Assembly (NCBI GenBank): GCA_002428385.1
Contig: DIWB01000009.1
Coordinates: 27,611-36,968, forward strand
DNA length: 9,358 bases
Reading direction: 5' to 3'
DNA from: Bacteroidales bacterium UBA6117
GTDB taxonomy: Bacteria > Bacteroidota > Bacteroidia > Bacteroidales > VadinHA17
The position numbers were made by a program, and so were the translations under genes. Every line of letters starts with the position of its first letter. Positions within the stretch are counted from its first letter, which is position 1. Under the pieces are notes generated by a model. The model did not search any database. It was not told the origin of the DNA and saw nothing but the letters and a program-made list of their open reading frames with translations. Below are positions 1 through 6,435 of the stretch, one piece after another.

Positions 1-495
1 TGCAATATAATCGCCCGGAAGCATTATCTTATAAATCCTGTCGAACAGTTCAGGTTCATTTTCCTTAACCCAGGCCAGCTTGGCAGCGGTGAAGTTCCCC
101 GGAGAATTAAGCAGATGGGACAGACAGAAGTCGCTTCCCAGTTTTTCAAAGGCATTCTGCCCGTACTTTACAGCACGGCTGTCGCACCATATTATGGACG
201 GGCGAAGAGGCTTCATATCACTGCCAACCGTAACAAGCCCGTGCATCTGATAAGAGATACCGACAGCACCAATGCCGTCCTTCCTGGTCCCGAGCTGGTT
301 GATGCACTCATGAATCGCCGACCGGAGGTTCAGCCACCAGTCCTCCGGGTCCTGTTCAGCCCAGCCCGGATTAATGGCAACAATCTTCATCTCATCCTTT
401 GGATAAAAGGCTGAAGCCAGGCATTTGCCCGATTCGCCATCAATAACCGAAGCCTTTACGGAAGAACTCCCAAGATCAATCCCCAATAACAGCAT
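1..495 (-). CDS. xylB: FGGY-family carbohydrate kinase, probable xylulokinase (N-terminal part, runs off left edge)
   Basis: Probably phosphorylates D-xylulose with ATP in the cytoplasm, feeding the pentose phosphate pathway. Reading the minus strand from the ATG at 495 gives 165 uninterrupted residues to the window edge. The N-terminus MLLLGIDLGSSSVKAS is the FGGY/actin-fold phosphate-binding loop with the conserved Asp at residue 7. GWAEQDPEDWW (44-54), the QMHG signature (83-86, as in E. coli XylB), WCDSRA (103-108), the NFTAAKLAWV block (134-143) and LPGDY (159-163) all follow in the order expected for xylulokinases. A typical family member has about 490-500 residues, so roughly two thirds are missing, including the C-terminal ATPase half. 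An in-frame TTG at 525, preceded by AGGCGGAG, would add 10 residues; I prefer the ATG because the fold begins immediately after it. The gene lies downstream of lacI on the same strand, 195 bp away. Another FGGY sugar kinase is possible, but the motifs favour xylulokinase. Confidence 0.85.
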   Translation of the reverse strand, partial: MLLLGIDLGSSSVKASVIDGESGKCLASAFYPKDEMKIVAINPGWAEQDPEDWWLNLRSAIHECINQLGTRKDGIGAVGISYQMHGLVTVGSDMKPLRPSIIWCDSRAVKYGQNAFEKLGSDFCLSHLLNSPGNFTAAKLAWVKENEPELFDRIYKIMLPGDYIA

Positions 496-690
496 GTTGT
501 TTTCAGTTATATTTAAATCATTCAATATTTTACTCCGCCTTCCGCAGTCCTGTTTCCTCAGGATCAGCAGGATCGGCTGTTTTCTGACTTCATGTCTCCG
601 CAGATACGCAGAAACGGGATGTCAGATATACCTTTTTATTATATGGCCAGAGGACACCGGTAATTGAAGTTACGATGACCAGATGCTTCT
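496..690 (-). other. lacI-xylB intergenic gap
   Basis: This 195-bp gap lies between the stop of the LacI gene and the start of the kinase, both on the minus strand. I see no TAnnTTTG box on the minus strand and no copy of the GCAANCGNTTGC operator found in the other two promoters. A 9-bp period repeats CAGGATC at 559-565 and 568-574, and a short hairpin has arms TCCTG (548-552) and CAGGA (559-563); neither is strong. A plus-strand open frame at 425-667 has no family features and looks like chance. The gap may carry a kinase promoter I do not recognise, or the kinase may be read through from lacI. Confidence 0.4.
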
Positions 691-1731
691 CTATTTCCGT
701 GTTCCCTGTTGTTTCTTTCTCATTGTCGATTCCCTTATTATCAGTTCATGCTTGACAATGATTGTACTGAGACTGGAAGCGCCTTTATCATTCAGAATGT
801 TGATCAGTGAAGATGCTGCAAGCCTGCCAATCTCCCTTGCAGGATAATCGACTGTGGTAAGGCAGGGCTTTATCACCCGGCTCACCGGTTCATTATTGAA
901 ACCGGCCACAGCAATATCGCCCGGCACCCTGATGCCTGATTTCTGCAACTCGCATATCACTGCAACAGCCGATGTATCGTTGGCTGTAAATATCCCGTCG
1001 GGACGGTGCTTCATGCGCAGGATGGCCTGCACGGCATCAAGGCCTGCCTGATTTCCAAGCTCGCTGACCATCAGCAACTCATTATCAAATTCTATCCCAT
1101 TGTCGGCCAGAGCCCGTTTATATCCCTCAAACCTGCCTGAATATACGTTGCGAAGCATGTTTCCTCCAACATGCATGATTCTCCGGCAACCCTGATCAAT
1201 AAGGTGGGACGTCACTTCATACCCGGCTCTGAAATTGTCGATCACAATTCCCATGCATCCCGGGCAGTTTGAAACCCGGTCAAAGAAAACGACCGGAATA
1301 TTTTTCCTCAGTATCTGATTGAAGTGGTCAATGTTTTCGGTGTCGTAGGCCAGGGAAACCAGCAATCCGTCGACCCTGCTGTGAAAAAGTGTTGAAACGC
1401 AGCCTGTTTCCTTTTTGCCTGATTCCTGCGACTGACTGATGATCAGCCCGTAACCAAACTGGTTTGTTATCTCCTCCATCCCTGCTATCACCGTGGCCAT
1501 GAAATAACTGTTAAGTTTGGGAACCACTACCCCTATGGTCTCGGTACTCCTTTTTCTAAGACTGCTGGCAAACTTGTTCTGCTGGTAGCCCATCTCTTTT
1601 GCCATGGCTTTTATCCGCTTCTTCGTGTCAGCATGGATATGCGGATGGTCCTTTAAACCTCTGCTGACCGTCGAAGGGGAAATATTCAGGGCTTTTGCCA
1701 CATCGTAAATGGTGACATCACGGGTGCTCAT
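691..1731 (-). CDS. LacI-family transcriptional regulator
   Basis: A sugar-responsive DNA-binding repressor of 346 residues, the usual family length. Residues 7-27 form the LacI helix-turn-helix (TIYDVAKALNISPSTVSRGL), with recognition helix SPSTVSRGL at 18-26. The hinge helix is at 52-63 (NKFASSLRKRST); its Leu58 aligns with the leucine that LacI and PurR insert into the central CpG of the operator. From residue 66 a periplasmic-binding-protein-like effector domain follows: GVVVPKLNSYF, RVDGLLVS, IPVVFFDRV, a GIFTANDTSA block and AVAGFNNEPVS near the C-terminus, then LTTVDYPAREIG. The gene is divergent from the DUF6807 gene across a 159-bp region holding one of two matching LacI-type operators, so it is the obvious candidate to control this locus. 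The effector is unknown; a sugar or sugar phosphate derived from the substrate would be usual. It may repress itself. The start is fixed by the HTH beginning at residue 7. Confidence 0.95.
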   Translation of the reverse strand: MSTRDVTIYDVAKALNISPSTVSRGLKDHPHIHADTKKRIKAMAKEMGYQQNKFASSLRKRSTETIGVVVPKLNSYFMATVIAGMEEITNQFGYGLIISQSQESGKKETGCVSTLFHSRVDGLLVSLAYDTENIDHFNQILRKNIPVVFFDRVSNCPGCMGIVIDNFRAGYEVTSHLIDQGCRRIMHVGGNMLRNVYSGRFEGYKRALADNGIEFDNELLMVSELGNQAGLDAVQAILRMKHRPDGIFTANDTSAVAVICELQKSGIRVPGDIAVAGFNNEPVSRVIKPCLTTVDYPAREIGRLAASSLINILNDKGASSLSTIIVKHELIIRESTMRKKQQGTRK

Positions 1732-1750
1732 CTGCAGGAATATGAATTAA

Positions 1751-1804
1751 CAAATTTAATATAAAATGACAGACAGCGAAAATATATCAGAAAAAAACCC
1801 GCAA
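1751..1804 (-). promoter_or_regulatory. Candidate promoter region of lacI (two alternatives)
   Basis: Two -7-like boxes face the lacI gene. One is a perfect TAAATTTG (minus strand, 1758-1751), but it has only a poor -33 partner (TTTC near 1781-1778) and would leave a leader of roughly a dozen bases. The other is TATTTTCG (1784-1777), preceded at 17 bp by the TTG inside the operator (1804-1802), a spacing shorter than the usual 19-20 bp. If the second is used, the operator would also cover the lacI promoter and the repressor would control itself. Which one is used cannot be decided from the sequence. Confidence 0.35.
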
Positions 1805-1812
1805 TCGGTTGC
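1801..1812. promoter_or_regulatory. LacI-family operator 1, upstream of the DUF6807 gene
   Basis: The sequence GCAATCGGTTGC is a near-perfect palindrome: GCAA and TTGC arms, a central CG, and one mismatched pair at positions 5 and 8. It fits GCAANCGNTTGC, which resembles the PurR-type core GCAAACGTTT; the central CpG is a hallmark of LacI-family operators. Its exact reverse complement occurs upstream of susC at 3216-3227, and I found no other copy in the intergenic regions of the window. The linked LacI-family regulator is the likely binder (inference). Confidence 0.75.
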
Positions 1813-1839
1813 ATATTTCTAAAAACATGTCTATTTTCG
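1809..1839 (+). promoter_or_regulatory. Bacteroidota-type promoter of the DUF6807 gene
   Basis: TTG at 1809-1811 (inside operator 1) can act as the -33 element. After 20 bp comes TATTTTCG at 1832-1839, a 7-of-8 match to the Bacteroidota -7 consensus TAnnTTTG. Transcription would begin near 1843-1847, giving a leader of about 45 bases, AT-rich and without a clear Shine-Dalgarno site, as is common in this phylum. Because the operator covers the -33 element, bound repressor should block sigma contact. Confidence 0.55.
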
Positions 1840-1849
1840 GATCTCAAAG

Positions 1850-1857
1850 AACCTGAT
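1850..1857 (+). repeat. AACCTGAT leader element, copy 1
   Basis: This octamer starts 11 bases after the end of the -7 box of the DUF6807 promoter. The same octamer starts 10 bases after the -7 box before susC (3263-3270). The bases between box and octamer are also alike (GG, then ATC and CAA in the same order). It lies just inside the predicted transcript of both units. Its function is unknown; it may be the trace of a duplicated promoter or a shared leader signal. Confidence 0.4.
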
Positions 1858-1890
1858 CTGCCATAATTTTTTTTAATAGAATAACTAACC

Positions 1891-3162
1891 ATGAATCATG
1901 AAATCCCTTTTCCGGTCAAGGCCTCACTCACTGTTGCGGCTTTGCTTTTCCTTTTCGGAGCAACCTGCCAGGCTCAAAAGATAGCCTCGCTCGAAGTAAA
2001 TCTTGCCAGTCCAGCATTTGGAATGAAAATTCCCGTGAGCATCAATCTTGACGAGGTTACCTACCTTTCCGATACTCTCCTCGCAATGTATGAGAACAGG
2101 GATGGTACCCCGGCAAAGATCCCGTTTCAGATTGAAGCAGGCAATCCAAGAAAACTGACATGGCTGGTCTCTTCAGGAACCGGCGCCAGCGAAAAGCACA
2201 CATATGATCTTGTCCAGGAAAAATCAGCGTTTCCCCTTACGATGAAAGCCACGGCAAAGGATGGCGCCCTTCTTATTCACTCAGGCGATCAGAAGCTGCT
2301 TCAGTACTTCTTCAGTACAGTGTATCCTCCGGCAGGAGTTGATAGTGCATACAAAAGAAGCGGATTCATACATCCCCTGTGGTCACCTCACGGGCAGGAG
2401 CTTACGCGGATCCAGCCGCGTGACCATTATCACCATTACGGCATCTGGAATCCATGGACCATGGTTGAATTCGAAGGTGACACCCTGGATTTCTGGAATA
2501 TAAATTCAAAACAGGCCACTGTCCGTTTTGCCAACTTCGTTTCGGTTGAAGAGGGACCTGTTTTCTCGGAATTCGGGGCTCTTCATGAACACATAGTGCT
2601 TAAAAAGGCAGGGAAAGACAAGGTTGCGATGAACGAACTGCAGAATGTAAGGGTCTATGAACCAGACAAAAACGGCGACTGTTTCATAGTCGACTTCAAC
2701 ATAAACATGAACTGTGCCGGTGAGAGTCCATTCAGGATCCTGGAATACCGCTATGCCGGTCTTGGCTGGAGAACAACTGAGAAATGGGATAAATTGAACA
2801 GCATGGTTCTCACATCCGAGGGAAAGGACAGAAAAAACGCTGACGGCAGCAAGGCAAGGTGGTGCATCGTTCAGGGCGAGATCGATACTGACTATGCAGG
2901 TGTTGTAATGATGTCGTTCCCGACAAACTACAACTTCCCCGAACCTCTCAGGATATGGCCCGAGAATCAGTATAACAGGGGCGACATGTTTGCCAACTTC
3001 TGCCCCACCAGAGACATGAACTGGGATCTGATGCCGGGGAAAAACTACAACCTCAGATACAGGTTCCTCGTCTATAACGGCCGGTTCGACAAAGAAAAAG
3101 CCGAAAGCGCCTGGAACTACTTTGCCCGGCCACCCGAGGTAATAGTCCGTAAGGTGAAATAA
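1891..3162 (+). CDS. Exported DUF6807 (PmoA-like, PF14100) family protein
   Basis: A 423-residue exported protein. The N-terminus has a hydrophobic segment at about 11-24 (ASLTVAALLFLFGA) and a likely signal-peptidase I site after TCQA (28); Cys26 is in a poor lipobox context (Thr at -1), so lipidation is less likely. The domain is recognised by HPLWSPHG (161-168) and DHYHHYGIW (178-186), a dense His/Asp cluster (D178, H179, H181, H182) that could form an active or metal site, with YAGLGWR (288-294) and IWPENQYNRGDMF (355-367) further on. The 'methane oxygenase PmoA' name of this family is a historical label and does not indicate methane oxidation. Members are frequent in carbohydrate-degradation loci, but I know of no firmly assigned reaction. 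The gene has its own operator-controlled promoter and stops 154 bp before susC, so it is probably a separate transcript under the same repressor. A role on the imported glycan or glycoside is inferred from context only. Confidence 0.85.
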   Translation: MNHEIPFPVKASLTVAALLFLFGATCQAQKIASLEVNLASPAFGMKIPVSINLDEVTYLSDTLLAMYENRDGTPAKIPFQIEAGNPRKLTWLVSSGTGASEKHTYDLVQEKSAFPLTMKATAKDGALLIHSGDQKLLQYFFSTVYPPAGVDSAYKRSGFIHPLWSPHGQELTRIQPRDHYHHYGIWNPWTMVEFEGDTLDFWNINSKQATVRFANFVSVEEGPVFSEFGALHEHIVLKKAGKDKVAMNELQNVRVYEPDKNGDCFIVDFNINMNCAGESPFRILEYRYAGLGWRTTEKWDKLNSMVLTSEGKDRKNADGSKARWCIVQGEIDTDYAGVVMMSFPTNYNFPEPLRIWPENQYNRGDMFANFCPTRDMNWDLMPGKNYNLRYRFLVYNGRFDKEKAESAWNYFARPPEVIVRKVK

Positions 3163-3172
3163 GCGGTTTTAT

Positions 3173-3193
3173 TTGTATTTATTATAAATACAA
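3173..3193. repeat. AT-rich inverted repeat after the DUF6807 gene
   Basis: Arms TTGTATTTAT (3173-3182) and ATAAATACAA (3184-3193) are perfect reverse complements around a single central T, starting 11 bases after the DUF6807 stop codon. It can fold as a weak AT hairpin and may help end the upstream transcript, though no T-run follows. It could equally be a binding site for a second regulator, as it sits 22 bp upstream of the susC operator. The symmetry is certain, the role is not. Confidence 0.45.
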
Positions 3194-3215
3194 TCCATTG
3201 CCTTTAAAATTTCTC

Positions 3216-3227
3216 GCAACCGATTGC
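3216..3227. promoter_or_regulatory. LacI-family operator 2, upstream of susC
   Basis: The sequence GCAACCGATTGC is the exact reverse complement of operator 1 (1801-1812), and the flanking bases differ between the two sites. It has the same GCAA and TTGC arms and central CG. It sits 89 bp before the susC start and covers the -33 element of a good Bacteroidota promoter. A shared 12-mer at matching promoter positions of two transcription units beside a LacI gene is strong circumstantial evidence for a common repressor. Confidence 0.78.
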
Positions 3228-3253
3228 ACTTTGGAAATGTTTTCATAAATTTG
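3224..3253 (+). promoter_or_regulatory. Bacteroidota-type promoter of the susCD unit
   Basis: TTG at 3224-3226, inside operator 2, is followed after 19 bp by TAAATTTG at 3246-3253, a perfect TAnnTTTG -7 box. Transcription would start near 3257-3261, leaving a leader of about 55-60 bases that is rich in A and T and lacks a clear Shine-Dalgarno site. The leader contains ACCTGATT twice in a 9-bp period (3264-3271 and 3273-3280). Confidence 0.65.
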
Positions 3254-3262
3254 GTATCAACT

Positions 3263-3270
3263 AACCTGAT
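3263..3270 (+). repeat. AACCTGAT leader element, copy 2
   Basis: Second copy of the octamer seen at 1850-1857, at nearly the same distance from the -7 box. Here the ACCTGATT part is repeated once more at 3273-3280. With the shared operator, this suggests the two promoter regions have a common origin or a common leader function. Confidence 0.4.
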
Positions 3271-3316
3271 TTACCTGATTATAAAATTCATTTTTTCAAC
3301 CCTTTAATTCAATTAC

Positions 3317-6300
3317 ATGAAAAAACTTCTGCTGCTGATTCTGCTTGCCGGATTCACCTTGAATCTGGCGGCACAAAAAGTTGTTACCGGCAAGGTGACA
3401 GATGAAGAACAAAATCCTCTCGCCGGGGTTTCTGTGCAGGTAAAAGGGACTACCATCGGAGTTCTAACCGATAAGGATGGGCAGTTCCGGCTACAGATCC
3501 CCGTCGATGCGAGGATACTCTCATTCTCGTTCATCGGGATGAAAACCCAGGAAATCGAGATTGGAACACAATCCAGCTTCAGCATTGTGATGCAGGTCGA
3601 TGTCGGAATGCTTGAGGAGGTAATTGTAATCGGTTATGGTACAATCAAGAAAAAGGACCTCACCGGCGCCGTCTCCAGGATCGATGCGAACGAACTCGCA
3701 ACTGAAGCCACCTCGAACGTTACGACCATGCTGAGGGGAGCTATCCCCGGCCTGGCTGTTAACCTGAGCACGAGCGCCAAGGGGCTTAGCAGTTCAAGCG
3801 ACATGCTCATACGCGGAGAGACATCGCTGAGAGCCGACGAAAGCAACGGGTCAGACCTGCCCCAGAGACAAGCCAATGCGCCGCTTGTCGTTGTCGACGG
3901 TATGATATATTACGGTGATCTAGCGGATCTCAACCCGGTCGACATTGAAACTTTTGACATACTGAAAGATGCATCCTCGGCCGCCATTTACGGGGCAAGG
4001 GCTACAAACGGAGTCATCCTCATCACTACAAAGAGGGGACTCAAGGGCAAACCCGTCATCAATATAAGCACCAGCACCGGGATGGCTTTCGTTTCACACG
4101 CGCATTTTGAAATGATGAACGGGGAACAGCATATTGCCAGAAGGATTGCAGGCTTTGAACAGAATGAACGCCGGCAGACTACTATTGGCGCCGGTTATTA
4201 CAACAGTTATGATAACCTGCCTTCAGGTGTCACTCTGGAACAGTGGAAGGCTTATGACGGTTCAACCGCTGCAACCGATCTCGACGAAGTATGGCTTTCA
4301 AGAATCGGCTTTGCTCCGATTGAGATAAATAACTACAAGGCCGGCAGAATAACCGATTTCAAGGATTATACATGGCAGAACGGACTTACCCAGGACTATA
4401 ACCTGAGTCTGTCCGGAAGTTCTGATGCCGTTTCATACTACTGGTCACTTGGCTACACCGATAACGAGGGAATAAGGTATAATGAGGAATTCAGCACCAT
4501 TCGCTCAAGGATCAACCTCGATGCCGATGTGACCAATTTCCTGAAGGTAGGTCTGAATGCCCAGATGGCCTTCCGCGATGAAAGCCCCATCTCGCCAGGA
4601 ACCAGCCTCTACAACACCCCCTACTCATCGATGTTCCAGGAGGACGGAGTAACTCTTGAACTGACACCTTCAGGTTATATCAACGCACCAAACTTCTGGC
4701 TTGAAATGAGGTTCCGCGACCGCTTCCGGAAATACAATACCCTGAACAGCAAGATATTTGCCATAGTGACTTTGCCTCTTGGGCTATCCTTCACCTCCGA
4801 ATTCATACCCAGGTTCAACTGGAACAGGGATTATAACTCCTACTCATCAGGTCACTTTGAATGGGCATTGCAGGGAGGAAGAGCCTCCAGGTCGAACACC
4901 ACCATCTTCGAATGGCAGATTAACAACATGCTGAAATGGAACAAGACTTTCGGCGACCACTCCTTCGATGCGACTTTCGTGCAGAATGCCGAAAGATACA
5001 ACTACTGGTATGAATATATGGAAAGGCAGAATTTCCAGCCTTCCGATGTTCTTGGCTATCACAGGATGCAGGCTGCAACCGAAGACGTCACTCTTGAAAG
5101 CAATGATGAGACAAGCACAGGTGACGCTCTGCTGGCACGACTGAATTACACATTCAAATCAAGGTACAACTTCACCGGATCCTTTCGCCGTGACGGATAT
5201 TCAGCTTTCGGTCAGGCTAACCCCAGAGCCAGCTTCTGGTCAGTTGCAGGAGGCTGGACCATCAGCGAGGAAGATTTCTTCAATGTCGACTGGGTCGATC
5301 AGCTGAAGATCAGACTGTCGTACGGGGTCAACGGAAACCGCGGTGTCGGAATCTACGATGCTCTCTCAAACCTGAACTCCGGGAAGTTCCTGCTTATCGA
5401 AGGCGGTGTTGAACAATACGTTTCACAGCTATACACCAGCCGCATGGCCAATGCAAACCTTAAGTGGGAACGCACTTCAGCTTATAACGGAGGACTCGAC
5501 TTCGCGGTGCTGAAAGGCAGACTGAGAGGAACTATTGAAGCATATTTCTCGATAACCAAAGACCTCATCATCCCGCGTCAGCTTCCAAACGTAACAGGCT
5601 ACTCAAGTGTGTTCTCAAACATGGGTCAGGTTAACAACAAGGGATTCGAAATAACCCTGAACTCGGTCAACGTCTCAACCAATGACTTCACATGGACATC
5701 CGATTTCTCTGTGTCGCACAACAGAAACAAGATTGTTCACCTGTTCGGTGACTTTGTAACTGACGAAGAAACAGGAGAACAGAAGGAAGTGGATGATATA
5801 ACCAATGAATGGTTTATCGGACATGCCATCGATGAAGTCTGGGACTACAAATCACTCGGAATATGGCAGGCTTCCGAATCTGCTGAAGCCACCGCTTACT
5901 CCCGCTCCCCCGGTGATTATAAACTTCTCGATTTCAATGATGACGGATATTACACCAACGACGACAAGCAATTCCAGGGCTTCCGGAGACCGAAGGTCAG
6001 ACTGAGCCTGAGAAATGATGTCGAGTATAAAAACTGGCAGCTGTCGGTTAAGATGTATTCATATCTTGGTCACCTTAAGGCAAACAACTTCCTCAGAAAC
6101 AACGAAGCATTCTACGACAGGGGTACCTATTACGACGTTCCGTACTGGACGGCTGACAATCCCGGTAACAAATGGGCAAGAGTTGAAAGCTATGAAACCA
6201 ATTTCAACGTTTGGGAGAAAAATTCATTCATAAGGCTTGACAATGTATCACTTTCCTACAATATCCCGAACAGCCTGCTTTCAAAGATCAAAATAATAAA

Positions 6301-6424
6301 CTGCAGACTGTCGCTGGTTGCAGACAACCCTCTTGTTTATGCTCCTCAATGGTCATGGATGGATCCGGAAAATGATTCCTACACGCCTTCCTATATCTCG
6401 TTCAAAGTAAATATCACCCTTTAA
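3317..6424 (+). CDS. susC: SusC/RagA-family TonB-dependent outer-membrane transporter
   Basis: A 1035-residue outer-membrane beta-barrel that, with its SusD lid, imports glycans or oligosaccharides using TonB energy. Residues 1-20 are a signal peptide ending NLAAQ. Residues 21 to about 95 form the carboxypeptidase-regulatory-like domain (VVTGKVTDEEQNPLAGVSV and TDKDGQFRLQIP). MLEEVIVIGYGT (98-109) is the usual linker and TonB-contact region. The plug runs to about 241 and contains PLVVVDGMIYYG (189-200), DILKDASSAAIYGA (214-227) and NGVILITTKRG (231-241). The rest is barrel. There is no STN signalling domain before the regulatory-like domain, so control through a FecR/ECF-sigma pair is unlikely; this agrees with LacI operator 2 upstream. 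Length is normal for the family. One oddity is the C-terminus, KVNITL, ending in Leu rather than the usual aromatic residue. The sugar specificity cannot be read from sequence. The symbol denotes the family, not starch use. Confidence 0.96.
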   Translation: MKKLLLLILLAGFTLNLAAQKVVTGKVTDEEQNPLAGVSVQVKGTTIGVLTDKDGQFRLQIPVDARILSFSFIGMKTQEIEIGTQSSFSIVMQVDVGMLEEVIVIGYGTIKKKDLTGAVSRIDANELATEATSNVTTMLRGAIPGLAVNLSTSAKGLSSSSDMLIRGETSLRADESNGSDLPQRQANAPLVVVDGMIYYGDLADLNPVDIETFDILKDASSAAIYGARATNGVILITTKRGLKGKPVINISTSTGMAFVSHAHFEMMNGEQHIARRIAGFEQNERRQTTIGAGYYNSYDNLPSGVTLEQWKAYDGSTAATDLDEVWLSRIGFAPIEINNYKAGRITDFKDYTWQNGLTQDYNLSLSGSSDAVSYYWSLGYTDNEGIRYNEEFSTIRSRINLDADVTNFLKVGLNAQMAFRDESPISPGTSLYNTPYSSMFQEDGVTLELTPSGYINAPNFWLEMRFRDRFRKYNTLNSKIFAIVTLPLGLSFTSEFIPRFNWNRDYNSYSSGHFEWALQGGRASRSNTTIFEWQINNMLKWNKTFGDHSFDATFVQNAERYNYWYEYMERQNFQPSDVLGYHRMQAATEDVTLESNDETSTGDALLARLNYTFKSRYNFTGSFRRDGYSAFGQANPRASFWSVAGGWTISEEDFFNVDWVDQLKIRLSYGVNGNRGVGIYDALSNLNSGKFLLIEGGVEQYVSQLYTSRMANANLKWERTSAYNGGLDFAVLKGRLRGTIEAYFSITKDLIIPRQLPNVTGYSSVFSNMGQVNNKGFEITLNSVNVSTNDFTWTSDFSVSHNRNKIVHLFGDFVTDEETGEQKEVDDITNEWFIGHAIDEVWDYKSLGIWQASESAEATAYSRSPGDYKLLDFNDDGYYTNDDKQFQGFRRPKVRLSLRNDVEYKNWQLSVKMYSYLGHLKANNFLRNNEAFYDRGTYYDVPYWTADNPGNKWARVESYETNFNVWEKNSFIRLDNVSLSYNIPNSLLSKIKIINCRLSLVADNPLVYAPQWSWMDPENDSYTPSYISFKVNITL

Positions 6425-6435
6425 AATTACCGGAT

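Noticed and set aside
115..414. 99-residue plus-strand open frame
   Set aside because: It overlaps the kinase gene on the opposite strand, where the FGGY motifs are unmistakable.
496..525. TTG at 525 as the real start of the kinase, with AGGCGGAG upstream
   Set aside because: It is possible, but the fold begins directly at the ATG at 495, and the ten extra residues (NDLNITENN after the initiator) look unlike a kinase N-terminus. Kept as an alternative.
425..667. 80-residue plus-strand open frame partly in the lacI-xylB gap
   Set aside because: It overlaps the kinase N-terminus, and I see no ribosome site, family motif or promoter for it.
1891..3162. Methane oxygenase (PmoA) function for the DUF6807 protein
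   Set aside because: The family name is historical. This is an exported soluble protein in a glycan locus, with no membrane helices beyond the signal peptide and no pmoB or pmoC neighbours.
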